Of a stretch of DNA of 64,000 bases, positions 26,136 to 34,496 are shown piece after piece. The notes under the pieces were generated by a model. That model was not told the origin of the DNA. It did not search any database and saw nothing but the letters and a program-made list of their open reading frames with translations. Source of the DNA: Caulobacteraceae bacterium UBA3198 (GTDB lineage Bacteria > Pseudomonadota > Alphaproteobacteria > Caulobacterales > Caulobacteraceae); contig DEWY01000002.1 of assembly GCA_002363865.1 (NCBI GenBank), positions 234,496-298,495 on the forward strand, written 5' to 3'. Numbering within the stretch: the first letter of the stretch is position 1; every line of letters starts with the position of its first letter. The position numbers were made by a program, and so were the translations under genes.

Positions 26136-26675
26136 ATGAAGCATGGCCTTGATGAGAGCTTGCCCTTCTATCCCCTTCGCATCGCGGTCCTGACCATCTC
26201 CGACACCCGCAACGAGAGCACCGACACGTCCGGCGCCCTGCTTGCCGACCGGCTGTCGGAGGCCGGCCACGAGCTGACCGGTCGCGCCATCGTGCCCGAT
26301 GAGGTTGAGGCCATTGGCCGTCAGGTCCGCAGCTGGGCTGATGACCCTGAGGTGGATGTCATCTTGACCACCGGCGGCACGGGTTTCTCGCCTCGGGACG
26401 TGACGCCCGAGGCGGTTCGTCCGCTGTTACGCCGCGAGATGGACGGCTTCTCCGTCGTGTTTCACCAGGCGAGCTATGGAACGGTCGGCGTTTCAACTCT
26501 GCAGTCGCGAGCCCTTGCGGGACAGATCGGCGAGACCTTCATCTTCTGCGTGCCGGGCTCCACCGGCGCCTGCCGCGACGCCTGGGACCTGGTGCTCGCC
26601 CAGGAGTTCGACAGCCGATTCCGCCCCTGCTCCCTGGTCGGCCAGATCCCACGCTACCGCGGCGTCTGCGCGTGA
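26136..26675 (+). CDS. moaB: Molybdopterin adenylyltransferase-type protein MoaB
   Basis: A 179-residue MoaB/MogA-family protein, which activates molybdopterin by adenylation before molybdate insertion. Motifs include AVLTISDTRNESTDTSG near residue 17 and LTTGGTGFSPRDVTPEA near 77. Its stop overlaps the GTG start of moeA. With moaD before and moeA after, it forms a compact Moco operon that feeds NarG. Confidence 0.92.
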   Translation: MKHGLDESLPFYPLRIAVLTISDTRNESTDTSGALLADRLSEAGHELTGRAIVPDEVEAIGRQVRSWADDPEVDVILTTGGTGFSPRDVTPEAVRPLLRREMDGFSVVFHQASYGTVGVSTLQSRALAGQIGETFIFCVPGSTGACRDAWDLVLAQEFDSRFRPCSLVGQIPRYRGVCA

Positions 26676-27853
26676 TCAGCTTTGACGAGGCCTGCCTCCG
26701 ACTAGCCAATCTGGCCGAGCCGCTGCCCCCTGAGATGGTGAGTCTCGAAGAGGCCGATGGCCGCGTGCTAGCGCAGGACATCATGGCCGCCTGCGACAGC
26801 CCGGCCCATGCAGTTTCGGCCATGGACGGCTATGCGATCCGCGACTCCGAATTGAAGGCGGGACGGACGAGTTGGCCAGTAGGCCGCGAAGTTTACGCCG
26901 GCGACGGGCCTCCCGGGGAACTGCCGGCGGGCGTCTGCGCACGCATCTTTACGGGGGCCCCCTTGCCTGCCGGTTTCGACCGGGTCGTGCCCCAGGAACT
27001 GGTGCGAGCGACGGCTGAAGGCGTGAGCCTGGATCCACATCTGCTCTCCAGCTCTCATATCCGGCAGGCGGGGTCTGACTTTCGGGCTCATCAGGTTCTG
27101 TTGAGGCGGGGCCGCACAATGGATCCTGGCGCCCTCCTGCTCGCGGCGGCGGCCGACCGACCGCATGTCTTGGTGAGCTGTCGTCCGCGGATATCCATCA
27201 TCTCGTCCGGAGATGAGCTCGTGGCGCCCGGGACGGCGCTGGATCGTCCCGGGCGCGTCCCTGACAGCGTGTCCTTCGGAGTGGCCAGCCTGGCCCGCCA
27301 GTGGGGTGCGGGCGTCGTGCGACGCCGTCGTGCGCAAGATGATCTGGTCACACTGCGCCGCGCGGTGTCCGAGGAACAGGCGAACGCCGATCTCATCGTG
27401 ATGACCGGAGGGGCATCGGTTGGCGAAAGGGACTATGCCAGAGCCGCTTTCGAGCAGCTTGAACTCATCGTCGACAAGGTGGCCATGAAACCAGGAAAGC
27501 CGGTCTGGGTCGGCCGGTCAAAGAACCGGCTGGTGGTCGGTCTTCCAGGCAATCCCACCGCCGCCATGGTGACGGCGCGCCTCTTCCTTGCCCCGCTGCT
27601 CGCCGCGCTTGGCGGCCGCTCGCCATCTGAGGCCTGGGCCTGGCGCGATGCGCCGGCGGGCCGACCTTTCGCGCCGACGGGTGATCGGGAAGTGTTTGTT
27701 AGAGCCCGCATGAACGGGGATAGCGTGCATCCCTGCGACAATCAGGATTCCAGCGCCCAGGCGGTCATGGGAGAGTGGACACTGCTGGCGCGTCGCGCCC
27801 CAGCCTCGCCCGGTTTGGCGAGTGGAGCCATGGTCGGGGTCCTGCCGCTTTAG
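26672..27853 (+). CDS. moeA: Molybdopterin molybdenumtransferase
   Basis: A 393-residue MoeA, which inserts molybdate into adenylated molybdopterin. Typical segments: VLAQDIMA, SAMDGYAIR near residue 49, IFTGAPLPAGFDRVV near 90, VMTGGASVGERDY near 242 and KPGKPVWVG, GLPGNPTAA near 295. It starts with GTG overlapping the moaB stop (GTGA), so the two are translationally coupled. Confidence 0.93.
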   Translation: MISFDEACLRLANLAEPLPPEMVSLEEADGRVLAQDIMAACDSPAHAVSAMDGYAIRDSELKAGRTSWPVGREVYAGDGPPGELPAGVCARIFTGAPLPAGFDRVVPQELVRATAEGVSLDPHLLSSSHIRQAGSDFRAHQVLLRRGRTMDPGALLLAAAADRPHVLVSCRPRISIISSGDELVAPGTALDRPGRVPDSVSFGVASLARQWGAGVVRRRRAQDDLVTLRRAVSEEQANADLIVMTGGASVGERDYARAAFEQLELIVDKVAMKPGKPVWVGRSKNRLVVGLPGNPTAAMVTARLFLAPLLAALGGRSPSEAWAWRDAPAGRPFAPTGDREVFVRARMNGDSVHPCDNQDSSAQAVMGEWTLLARRAPASPGLASGAMVGVLPL

Positions 27854-27856
27854 GGT

Positions 27857-28048
27857 TCAGTTGCGTCCCAGCAGGACGGCGGCCGATGGGGTGGCCAGCA
27901 CCCACGCCATCGCATGGAGCCACCGCACGGGACGGCTCGGCGTGGGCGCGGACGAAAGAGCCGGCAGAGCCGGAGTCTGCACGTCGTCATCCAAACGTGG
28001 CGGGCGGCGGGCGAACTCCCGCTCAACAATCTGCATCTCGGAAAGCAT
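27857..28048 (-). CDS. Small putative membrane protein, unknown
   Basis: A 63-residue frame on the minus strand in the 387-bp gap between moeA and nrdJ. The ATG at 28048 has AGGAG about 10 bases upstream. The C-terminal third is hydrophobic (WLHAMAWVLATPSAAVLLG), enough for one membrane helix; the N-terminal part is polar and Pro-rich. Not recognised. A minus-strand gene here would be transcribed from the same region as the nrdJ promoter. Confidence 0.35.
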   Translation of the reverse strand: MLSEMQIVEREFARRPPRLDDDVQTPALPALSSAPTPSRPVRWLHAMAWVLATPSAAVLLGRN

Positions 28049-28124
28049 GGCTACGATCTCCTGAGTGAGAGATCATCATGCGGCCAGGTGACAAGGGGCG
28101 CATTGAAGCCGCCGGCTCAGAGGC

Positions 28125-28138
28125 TTGATGTCCGTCAC
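28125..28138 (+). promoter_or_regulatory. FNR/DNR-type box upstream of nrdJ
   Basis: TTGAT-GTCC-GTCAC, one base off TTGAT-N4-GTCAA, centred 109 bp before the nrdJ ATG. It fits anaerobic induction of the oxygen-indifferent RNR. No B12-box was seen, so a cobalamin riboswitch is not supported. Confidence 0.55.
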
Positions 28139-28240
28139 CCGACCGACCGCGGGATTTGGACGCCCTGCGACACCGCATTGGCTCTGTCGCACGCCGCAGC
28201 GAATCGAACAGCCTCACAGGCCCACCCAGGAGGCAGGCTG

Positions 28241-30499
28241 ATGGCGTTCGACAACCCACTCGCTCAGGAAATCTGGTCCAGCAAGTATCGTTTCGCACCC
28301 GCCTCGGGCGCCGAGGCCGATGATTCCATTGAGGCCACGTGGCGGCGTGTCGCTGTCGCCCTCGCCGAGGGCGAGGCGCCCGATATACGCGCGGCGGCGG
28401 CCGAGCGGTTCCGGTGGGCCATGGAGGACTACAAGTTCATTCCCGCAGGCCGAATCCTGGCCGGGGCGGGCTCAGGGCGCGCGGTGACGCTCTTTAACTG
28501 CTTCGTCATGGGCAAGATTCCCGACAGCCTTGAAGCCATCTTCGGCCAGGTGCGCGAGGCGGCGATCACCATGCAGCAGGGCGGCGGCGTCGGCATGGAC
28601 TTCTCCTCGATCCGCCCGTCCGGATCCCCCGTCCGAGGCGTGGCCGCTGACGCCTCGGGGCCGCTCAGCTTCATGGATGTCTGGGACTCAATGTGTCGCA
28701 CCATCATGTCCGCCGGGCAGCGCCGTGGGGCGATGATGGGATGTCTGCGCATCGACCATCCGGATATCGAGGCCTTTATCGACGCCAAAAGGGACCCACT
28801 TCGGCTTCGTAACTTCAATCTCTCTGTCCTGGTGACAGACGCCTTCATGGCCGCCCTGGACGCGGATGCCGATTGGCCGTTGATCTACCAGGGAGAGGTC
28901 GTCCGGACCGTCGCCGCCAAGGACATCTGGCGGCGTCTGATGCAAGCAACGTATGACGCGGCCGAACCAGGGGTCATCTTCATCGATCGGGTAAACGCCC
29001 AGAACAATCTGAGCTATTGCGAAACCATCCTGGCCAGCAACCCTTGCGGCGAGCAGATGCTCCCGCCCTATGGCGCCTGCCTGCTGGGCTCGATCAATCT
29101 CGCCCGTCTCATCGAGTCGCCCTTCAGCGCCGGAGCGCGGTTGGACCTGTCTCAGCTGAGCGAGCTGACCTACACGGCGGTTCGGATGCTCGACAATGTC
29201 ATCGACATTTCGCGCTTCCCCCTCGAGGCCCAGGAGACCGAAGCCAAGGCCAAGCGCCGAATCGGGCTCGGGGTCACTGGTCTGGCTGATGCGCTCGTGT
29301 TTTGCGGGGCCGCGTACGGTTCGGACGAGGCCGTCGCCCTGACCCGTGAATGGCTGAGCCACATCAAGCGCGAAGCCTATCGCGCCTCAGCCGATCTGGC
29401 GGCCGAAAAGGGCGCCTTCCCACTCTATGATCCCGCCATCCTGGATCGCCCGAACCTTCGGGACCTGGATGAGGAGACGCGCGCGCGCATCGCCCGCCAT
29501 GGCCTGCGCAATGGATGCCTGACCTCGATCGCCCCCACCGGCACCACATCGCTGTTGGCCGGCAACGTCTCCTCCGGCATCGAGCCCGTGTTCGCCTTTG
29601 CCTACACGCGCAAGGTGCGCCAGCCGGACGGCGGCACGCGCGAGGAGGCGGTCGAGGACTATGCTCTGGCGCTCTGGAACCGTCTGCACGGCGATGCAGA
29701 ACCTCCGGCCGACATCTTTGTCACAGCTCAGACTCTGACCCCTGCTGACCATCTGCGGATGCAGGCCGCGGCGCAGGCGCAGATCGACTCGTCGATCTCC
29801 AAGACGGTCAACTGCCCCGAAACTATCGACTTCGACGCCTTTGGGGATGTCTATCTGGAGGGCTACCGGCTCGGCTGCAAAGGCCTGACCACCTACCGGC
29901 CCAACGCAGTGACAGGCTCGGTGCTATCGGTGACGCCTCCTGCGGATGCGGCTGTAAGTAGCGCCCCCGCAGTCGCCGCCAGTGACCTCCCCGCCCGCCC
30001 ACGCGCCCTGGAGGGAGCCACCTACAAGCTCAATTGGCCGGAGAGCGCTCACGCGGTCTATGTGACGATCAATGATGTCGTCGATTCAGCCGGCCGGCGT
30101 CCCTTCGAGATTTTCATCAACTCGAAGAACATGGAGCACTACGCCTGGACCCTGGGTCTGACACGGATGATATCGGCCGTGTTCCGCCGGGGCGGCGAAA
30201 TCGCCTTTGTCGTGGAAGAACTGAAGGCGGTGTTCGATCCCCGTGGCGGAGCGTGGATGGAGGGCCGCTATGTGCCTTCACTGCTCGCCGCCATTGGCGC
30301 CGTCATTGAACAGCATCTGGCGTTGCGGCACGGCCTCGGCGATGTCGCCGTCGCCCCTGTGGCCGAGGCCGCGTCTATCGAGCCGTCGCAATCGCCTGCT
30401 GGGCAAGCCTGCGCCTGTCCCAGGTGCGGAGGTTTTGAACTGGTCAAGCGCGAGGGCTGCGAGACCTGCGTCGACTGCGGCTATTCGAAGTGCGGATGA
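28241..30499 (+). CDS. nrdJ: Adenosylcobalamin-dependent (class II) ribonucleotide reductase
   Basis: A 752-residue class II RNR, which makes deoxynucleotides with B12 and does not need oxygen. Core motifs: NPCGEQMLPPYGACLLGSINL near residues 267-287 (active-site cysteine region), GVTGLAD, and SISKTVNCPETIDFD near 517. The C-terminus has a Cys-rich tail (CPRCGGFEL, CETCVDCGYSKCG) that re-reduces the active site. The ATG at 28241 follows AGGAGG; the frame is open upstream to 27914 but without coding character. A TTGAT-N4-GTCAC box lies upstream, suggesting anaerobic control. Confidence 0.94.
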   Translation: MAFDNPLAQEIWSSKYRFAPASGAEADDSIEATWRRVAVALAEGEAPDIRAAAAERFRWAMEDYKFIPAGRILAGAGSGRAVTLFNCFVMGKIPDSLEAIFGQVREAAITMQQGGGVGMDFSSIRPSGSPVRGVAADASGPLSFMDVWDSMCRTIMSAGQRRGAMMGCLRIDHPDIEAFIDAKRDPLRLRNFNLSVLVTDAFMAALDADADWPLIYQGEVVRTVAAKDIWRRLMQATYDAAEPGVIFIDRVNAQNNLSYCETILASNPCGEQMLPPYGACLLGSINLARLIESPFSAGARLDLSQLSELTYTAVRMLDNVIDISRFPLEAQETEAKAKRRIGLGVTGLADALVFCGAAYGSDEAVALTREWLSHIKREAYRASADLAAEKGAFPLYDPAILDRPNLRDLDEETRARIARHGLRNGCLTSIAPTGTTSLLAGNVSSGIEPVFAFAYTRKVRQPDGGTREEAVEDYALALWNRLHGDAEPPADIFVTAQTLTPADHLRMQAAAQAQIDSSISKTVNCPETIDFDAFGDVYLEGYRLGCKGLTTYRPNAVTGSVLSVTPPADAAVSSAPAVAASDLPARPRALEGATYKLNWPESAHAVYVTINDVVDSAGRRPFEIFINSKNMEHYAWTLGLTRMISAVFRRGGEIAFVVEELKAVFDPRGGAWMEGRYVPSLLAAIGAVIEQHLALRHGLGDVAVAPVAEAASIEPSQSPAGQACACPRCGGFELVKREGCETCVDCGYSKCG

Positions 30500-30511
30500 G
30501 GCGTTCCCCGC

Positions 30512-30525
30512 TTGATGGGGGTCAA
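30512..30525 (+). promoter_or_regulatory. FNR/DNR-type box upstream of nnrS
   Basis: TTGAT-GGGG-GTCAA, centred 41.5 bases before the nnrS ATG at 30560. A class II activator site normally sits 41.5 bases before the transcript start, so the mRNA may begin at the ATG itself. Confidence 0.75.
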
Positions 30526-30559
30526 GGCGTCTTGCGCAGATGCGGCGCATTCTCACTCC

Positions 30560-31735
30560 ATGAGCACCGCATCGCGCCGCCGCGCCTATACCGGCCCAAT
30601 TCTCTTCAGCTACGGCTTTAGGCCCTTCTTCCTGGGGGGCGCCATCTGGGCGGCGATCACCGCCCCGCTCTGGGTCTGGAGCTATCTGGTTGGGGACGGC
30701 TGGCTAAGTCGGGAATGGCACATCCATGAGATGCTGTTCGGGGCCCTGGCGGCGATCGTCGCCGGCTTCCTCACCACCGCGGTTCCGAACTGGACCGGCC
30801 GCATGCCGGTCATTGGCGCGCCCCTCGCCGGCCTGTTTGGCCTGTGGGTGGCAGGTCGGCTCGTGATGCTCGCCCCAGGTCTGTCGCCGATGGTCAGTGG
30901 AACCATCGATAGCGCGTTCCTGATCGTCTTCGCCGTCGTGATCTGGCGCGAGGTTCTGGCGGGCCGCAACTGGCGCAACGTCCCGGTCTGCCTGTTGATC
31001 AGCCTGTTGGCCTTGGGCAACCTCGTGTTTCATCTGCGCCCGGACTTCTGGGACACCGATATCGCATGGCGGGTGGGAATCGCGGCGATCGCGCTGCTCA
31101 TCGCGCTGATCGGCGGACGCATCGTTCCGAGCTTCACCAACAACTGGCTGAAGGCTCAGGGTCAGGCGCCCTCAGCGCGCCCGGAGTCGCGGTTCGATCA
31201 CCTGGTCCTGCTGGCGACTGCGGGAGCGCTCGCGGCCTGGCTGGTCTCGCCTGCGAGCTTGATCTCTGGAAGCGCAATGGCGGCGGCCGGCGCGCTCAAC
31301 CTGATGCGTCTGGCCCGCTGGAGCGGATGGCGGACCCTGAAGGAGCCGCTCGTCTGGATTTTGCATGTCGGCTACGGCTGGCTTGCCCTGGCTCTCGGTC
31401 TGCTTGGTCTCGGCGTGTTCGTGCCTGGCGTGCCCCCAACCCTCGGCGTCCACGCGCTCACGGTCGGCGCGGTGGGCGTGATGACCCTTGCAGTGATGAC
31501 GCGCGCCAGCCGGGGACATACCGGGCGCGCGCTCGCCGCTGACCGCAGCGTGCAGTTGATTTACCTGCTGATCAATTTGGCGGCGCTCTTGCGCGTCAGC
31601 GCGGCGGCAGGATCGCTCAATCCGGCCCTGCTCATCGCCTCGGTCATCGCCTGGTCGCTGGCCTTCGGACTGTTCGCCTTCACCCACGTCCCGATGCTGG
31701 CCCGTCCGCGCCCGATGGTCGCGCGTCAGGCTTGA
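30560..31735 (+). CDS. nnrS: NnrS-family membrane protein (nitric oxide stress)
   Basis: A 391-residue inner-membrane protein with about 11-12 hydrophobic helices. NnrS signatures: FSYGFRPFFLGGAIW near residue 16, HIHEMLFGALAAIVAGFL near 54, TAVPNWTGR near 73 and a His-rich central part. NnrS is a heme/copper protein found in denitrifiers that limits damage from nitric oxide. The ATG at 30560 is chosen because the family start region follows directly; an upstream reading to 30512 would run through the FNR-type box. moaA follows with its own box over the nnrS stop codon. Confidence 0.9.
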   Translation: MSTASRRRAYTGPILFSYGFRPFFLGGAIWAAITAPLWVWSYLVGDGWLSREWHIHEMLFGALAAIVAGFLTTAVPNWTGRMPVIGAPLAGLFGLWVAGRLVMLAPGLSPMVSGTIDSAFLIVFAVVIWREVLAGRNWRNVPVCLLISLLALGNLVFHLRPDFWDTDIAWRVGIAAIALLIALIGGRIVPSFTNNWLKAQGQAPSARPESRFDHLVLLATAGALAAWLVSPASLISGSAMAAAGALNLMRLARWSGWRTLKEPLVWILHVGYGWLALALGLLGLGVFVPGVPPTLGVHALTVGAVGVMTLAVMTRASRGHTGRALAADRSVQLIYLLINLAALLRVSAAAGSLNPALLIASVIAWSLAFGLFAFTHVPMLARPRPMVARQA

Positions 31736-31745
31736 TGGGAGTCAA
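31732..31745 (+). promoter_or_regulatory. FNR/DNR-type box at the nnrS-moaA junction
   Basis: TTGAT-GGGA-GTCAA; its TGA is the nnrS stop codon. A start of transcription near 31780 would be expected, about 145 bp before the moaA GTG. Confidence 0.7.
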
Positions 31746-31923
31746 TCGAAAGACAGCTCGCCTGCGCTAAGGCTGTCTCTGTCGGCGGCGCTTTTCGTCC
31801 GCCGCAATGCTCCGAGCGCGTCGCCCTAAAGCCTCTTGGCCAAGGGCGCCCCGCCGAGCCGCTCAGGGCGGCAAGGGTGAGGTTGGAAACGGCCTCGTCT
31901 CCCGTGCTTGGAAAGGGGCTCAC

Positions 31924-32901
31924 GTGGAAACCTTCGCCGACGGCTTTGGCCGTCGATTCCGATACCTGCGCATTTCGCTCACCGAGGTGTGCAACTTCCG
32001 TTGCGTCTATTGCCTGCCAAACGGCTATCAGAAGGTGGCAGGCCCCGCCTTGATGACGCCGCTCGAAATCGAGCGTCTTGGCCGGGTCTTCAGCCAACGC
32101 GGGGTCGCCAAGTTCCGGCTGACGGGCGGCGAGCCGACCGTGCGTCGCGACCTGGGGGAGATCATAGGCCGCCTTGCCGCCCTTCAGGGCGTCAACAAGG
32201 TCGCCATGACCACCAATGGGTGGAATCTCGCCCGGCACATCGATGAATGGGCGGCCGCAGGCCTGACAAACCTCAATGTCAGCGTCGACAGCCTCGAGCC
32301 CGACCTCTTCCATCGCATTACGGGACACAACCGGCTGAATTCGGTGCTGGCGGGTGTGGACCGCGCCCTGGATCTCGCCCTGCCCAGCGTGAAACTCAAT
32401 GCTGTCCTGCAGCGCGACGCCGTCGGCGGGGGCTTTGACCGCTTCGCGGACTATGTCCGGAGCCGCCCGGTCGCCGTGCGATTCATCGAATTGATGCGCA
32501 CCGGCGACAACGCCGCCTTCTTCGAGGACCAACATGTGCCCGGCGGCGACTTACAAGCCTGGCTGACCGCCCGCGGCTGGACCCCCCGCCCCCGAGGCGC
32601 GGACGACGGACCGGCGATCGAATACAGCCACCCCGACCATTTGGGACGCCTGGGGCTCATCGCGCCCTATTCTCCTGGGTTCTGCGACAGCTGCAACCGC
32701 CTGAGGATCACCGCATCCGGCAAGCTTAGGCTCTGCCTCTTTGGTGACGATGGCGTAGACCTGCGTCACCTGCTCGATCGGGACGACGCCGAACCCCTCG
32801 AGGCGCTGATCGAATCGGCCCTGAGCATCAAGCCCCGCGGCCATCGCCTGGCCGAAGGGCGCTCCGGCGACACCCGAAATCTCTCCCAGCTAGGCGGGTG
32901 A
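31924..32901 (+). CDS. moaA: GTP 3',8-cyclase (MoaA)
   Basis: A 325-residue radical-SAM enzyme for the first step of molybdenum cofactor synthesis. The N-terminal cluster motif CNFRCVYC lies near residue 24, the C-terminal cluster motif CDSCNRLRIT near 255 with a further Cys in KLRLC, and the protein ends in Gly-Gly as MoaA must. A GTG at 31924 after AAAGGGG gives family length; an ATG at 31807 would add 39 basic residues unlike MoaA. No moaC or moaE is nearby, so the pathway needs genes elsewhere in the genome. Confidence 0.93.
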   Translation: METFADGFGRRFRYLRISLTEVCNFRCVYCLPNGYQKVAGPALMTPLEIERLGRVFSQRGVAKFRLTGGEPTVRRDLGEIIGRLAALQGVNKVAMTTNGWNLARHIDEWAAAGLTNLNVSVDSLEPDLFHRITGHNRLNSVLAGVDRALDLALPSVKLNAVLQRDAVGGGFDRFADYVRSRPVAVRFIELMRTGDNAAFFEDQHVPGGDLQAWLTARGWTPRPRGADDGPAIEYSHPDHLGRLGLIAPYSPGFCDSCNRLRITASGKLRLCLFGDDGVDLRHLLDRDDAEPLEALIESALSIKPRGHRLAEGRSGDTRNLSQLGG

Positions 32902-32926
32902 CCGCCCGCCCGCCCGCCGTCGCGAC

Positions 32927-32940
32927 TTGATAGCCGTCAA
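32927..32940 (+). promoter_or_regulatory. FNR/DNR-type box, distal site of the nar promoter
   Basis: TTGAT-AGCC-GTCAA, the upstream of two boxes ahead of narK1, 115 bp from the second one (centre to centre). Confidence 0.7.
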
Positions 32941-33041
32941 GCGATCATGGCTTATCCATCAAATATCATCTTGAGCATATTCTTGCCTCAGCATGTATTG
33001 CTGTGACATTGTGACTGAATTGCTGTTGCGCACCGCAGCAA

Positions 33042-33055
33042 TTGATCCGGATCAA
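33042..33055 (+). promoter_or_regulatory. FNR box (perfect palindrome), proximal site of the nar promoter
   Basis: TTGAT-CCGG-ATCAA, a full match to the FNR consensus and a perfect 14-bp palindrome, centred 80 bp before the narK1 GTG. Transcription would be expected to start near 33090. Confidence 0.82.
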
Positions 33056-33128
33056 TCAGACTTGACCATAGATCGTCCTATCCCTGCCTCACCGAGATTT
33101 GGCTCGGTCACGGCAAGGGGGACGATCG

Positions 33129-34475
33129 GTGAGCGCACCGACAGGCCATCAACAGGGCGCCCAGACAGCATTGTGGATGAGCACGTTCTCGTTCACGGCC
33201 TGCTTCGCCGTCTGGACCATTTTTTCGATCATCGGGGTGCAGATCCGGACGGACCTCGGTCTGTCTGGCGCGCAGTTTGGGCTGTTGATTGGGACGCCCA
33301 TCCTGACTGGGTCGTTGATCCGCCTGATCCTGGGCATCTGGGCTGAACAGTACGGCGGCCGCATCGTCAATCTGGCCGTCATGCTTGCCGCAGCAGCGGC
33401 CACCTTCCTCCTATCCTATGCCGAGACCTACCTGCAGTTCCTGATCGCGGCCCTTGGAGTCGGCATCGCTGGGGGCGCCTTCTCCGTCGGCGTGACCTAT
33501 GTGGCCAAGTTCTTCCCCAAGGAACGCCAGGGCACCGCCCTGGGCATCTTCGGCGCCGGCAACGTTGGCTCAGCCGTCACCAAGTTCGCCGCTCCGTTTG
33601 TTATGGTCGCCCTGGGGTGGGAAGCCGTGGCGCAAATCTGGGCGCTCGCCCTGGCGGGGATCGCCATCCTGAACTTCCTGGTCACCCGCGATGACCCAGA
33701 GCTTATTGCGCGTCGGGCCTCGGGCGAGAAGCCCGCCCGCGCTGGAGCGCAGCTCACCCCCCTCCGCAAGCTGCAGGTCTGGCGCTTCGCCCTCTATTAC
33801 TTCTTTGTCTTCGGCGCGTTCGTGGCCCTGGCCCTGTGGCTGCCGAGCTATCTGGTTGGCGTCTACGGCTTGGACATCAAGGCCGCCGGCATGCTGGCCG
33901 CAGCCTACTCGATCCCAGGCTCACTCTTTCGGGTGTTTGGCGGCTGGCTCTCGGACAAGATCGGCGCCCGGCGCGTGATGTACATCACCTTCAGCCTCAG
34001 CGTGATCTGCACCTTCCTGCTCTCCTACCCGGCGACGCAGTATGTCGTCGACGGTATCAACGGACCCATCAGGTTTAGCCTGTCGACAGGTCTTCTCCCC
34101 TTCGTCGTCCTGATCTTCGTCCTCGGCTTCGCCATGAGCCTGGGCAAGGCTGCCGTCTACAAGCACATCCCCGTCTACTATCCCGGCCACGTCGGGGCCG
34201 TCGGCGGCCTGGTAGGCATGGTCGGCGGCCTGGGCGGCTTCATCCTGCCCATCGTCTTCGGCGCGCTGAATGATCTCACCGGCATATGGACCAGCTGTTT
34301 CATGCTGCTCTTCATCCTGGTGGCGACCGCGCTGACCTGGATGCACTTCGCCATCCGTCGAATGGAACAGAGGTCCGCCCCGCAACTGCGCGACCTGCCT
34401 GCCCTGCCTGAAATGGCCGGCATGATCCCCAATCCCACCTCTGCGCCTGGCGCCGTTGCGCCGACCGCGCGCTGA
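33129..34475 (+). CDS. narK1: Nitrate transporter NarK1
   Basis: A 448-residue MFS nitrate/nitrite porter, first gene of the nar operon. NNP motifs: GIFGAGNVGSAVTKFAAPF near residue 137 and GMVGGLGGFILPIVFG near 360; about 12 helices. In paired NarK systems the first protein is usually the nitrate/proton importer that starts respiration and the second the nitrate/nitrite exchanger; that division is inferred here from order. GTG at 33129 follows AAGGGGGACG; an ATG/GTG region further up at 33099 would add 10 residues. Two FNR-type boxes lie upstream. narK2 follows after 21 bp. Confidence 0.9.
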   Translation: MSAPTGHQQGAQTALWMSTFSFTACFAVWTIFSIIGVQIRTDLGLSGAQFGLLIGTPILTGSLIRLILGIWAEQYGGRIVNLAVMLAAAAATFLLSYAETYLQFLIAALGVGIAGGAFSVGVTYVAKFFPKERQGTALGIFGAGNVGSAVTKFAAPFVMVALGWEAVAQIWALALAGIAILNFLVTRDDPELIARRASGEKPARAGAQLTPLRKLQVWRFALYYFFVFGAFVALALWLPSYLVGVYGLDIKAAGMLAAAYSIPGSLFRVFGGWLSDKIGARRVMYITFSLSVICTFLLSYPATQYVVDGINGPIRFSLSTGLLPFVVLIFVLGFAMSLGKAAVYKHIPVYYPGHVGAVGGLVGMVGGLGGFILPIVFGALNDLTGIWTSCFMLLFILVATALTWMHFAIRRMEQRSAPQLRDLPALPEMAGMIPNPTSAPGAVAPTAR

Positions 34476-34496
34476 TACTCGAAAGGGCCAGAAGCC

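Noticed and set aside
28081..28240. Cobalamin riboswitch ahead of the B12-dependent RNR
   Set aside because: No B12-box (GCCACTG) and too little space; an FNR-type box is seen instead.
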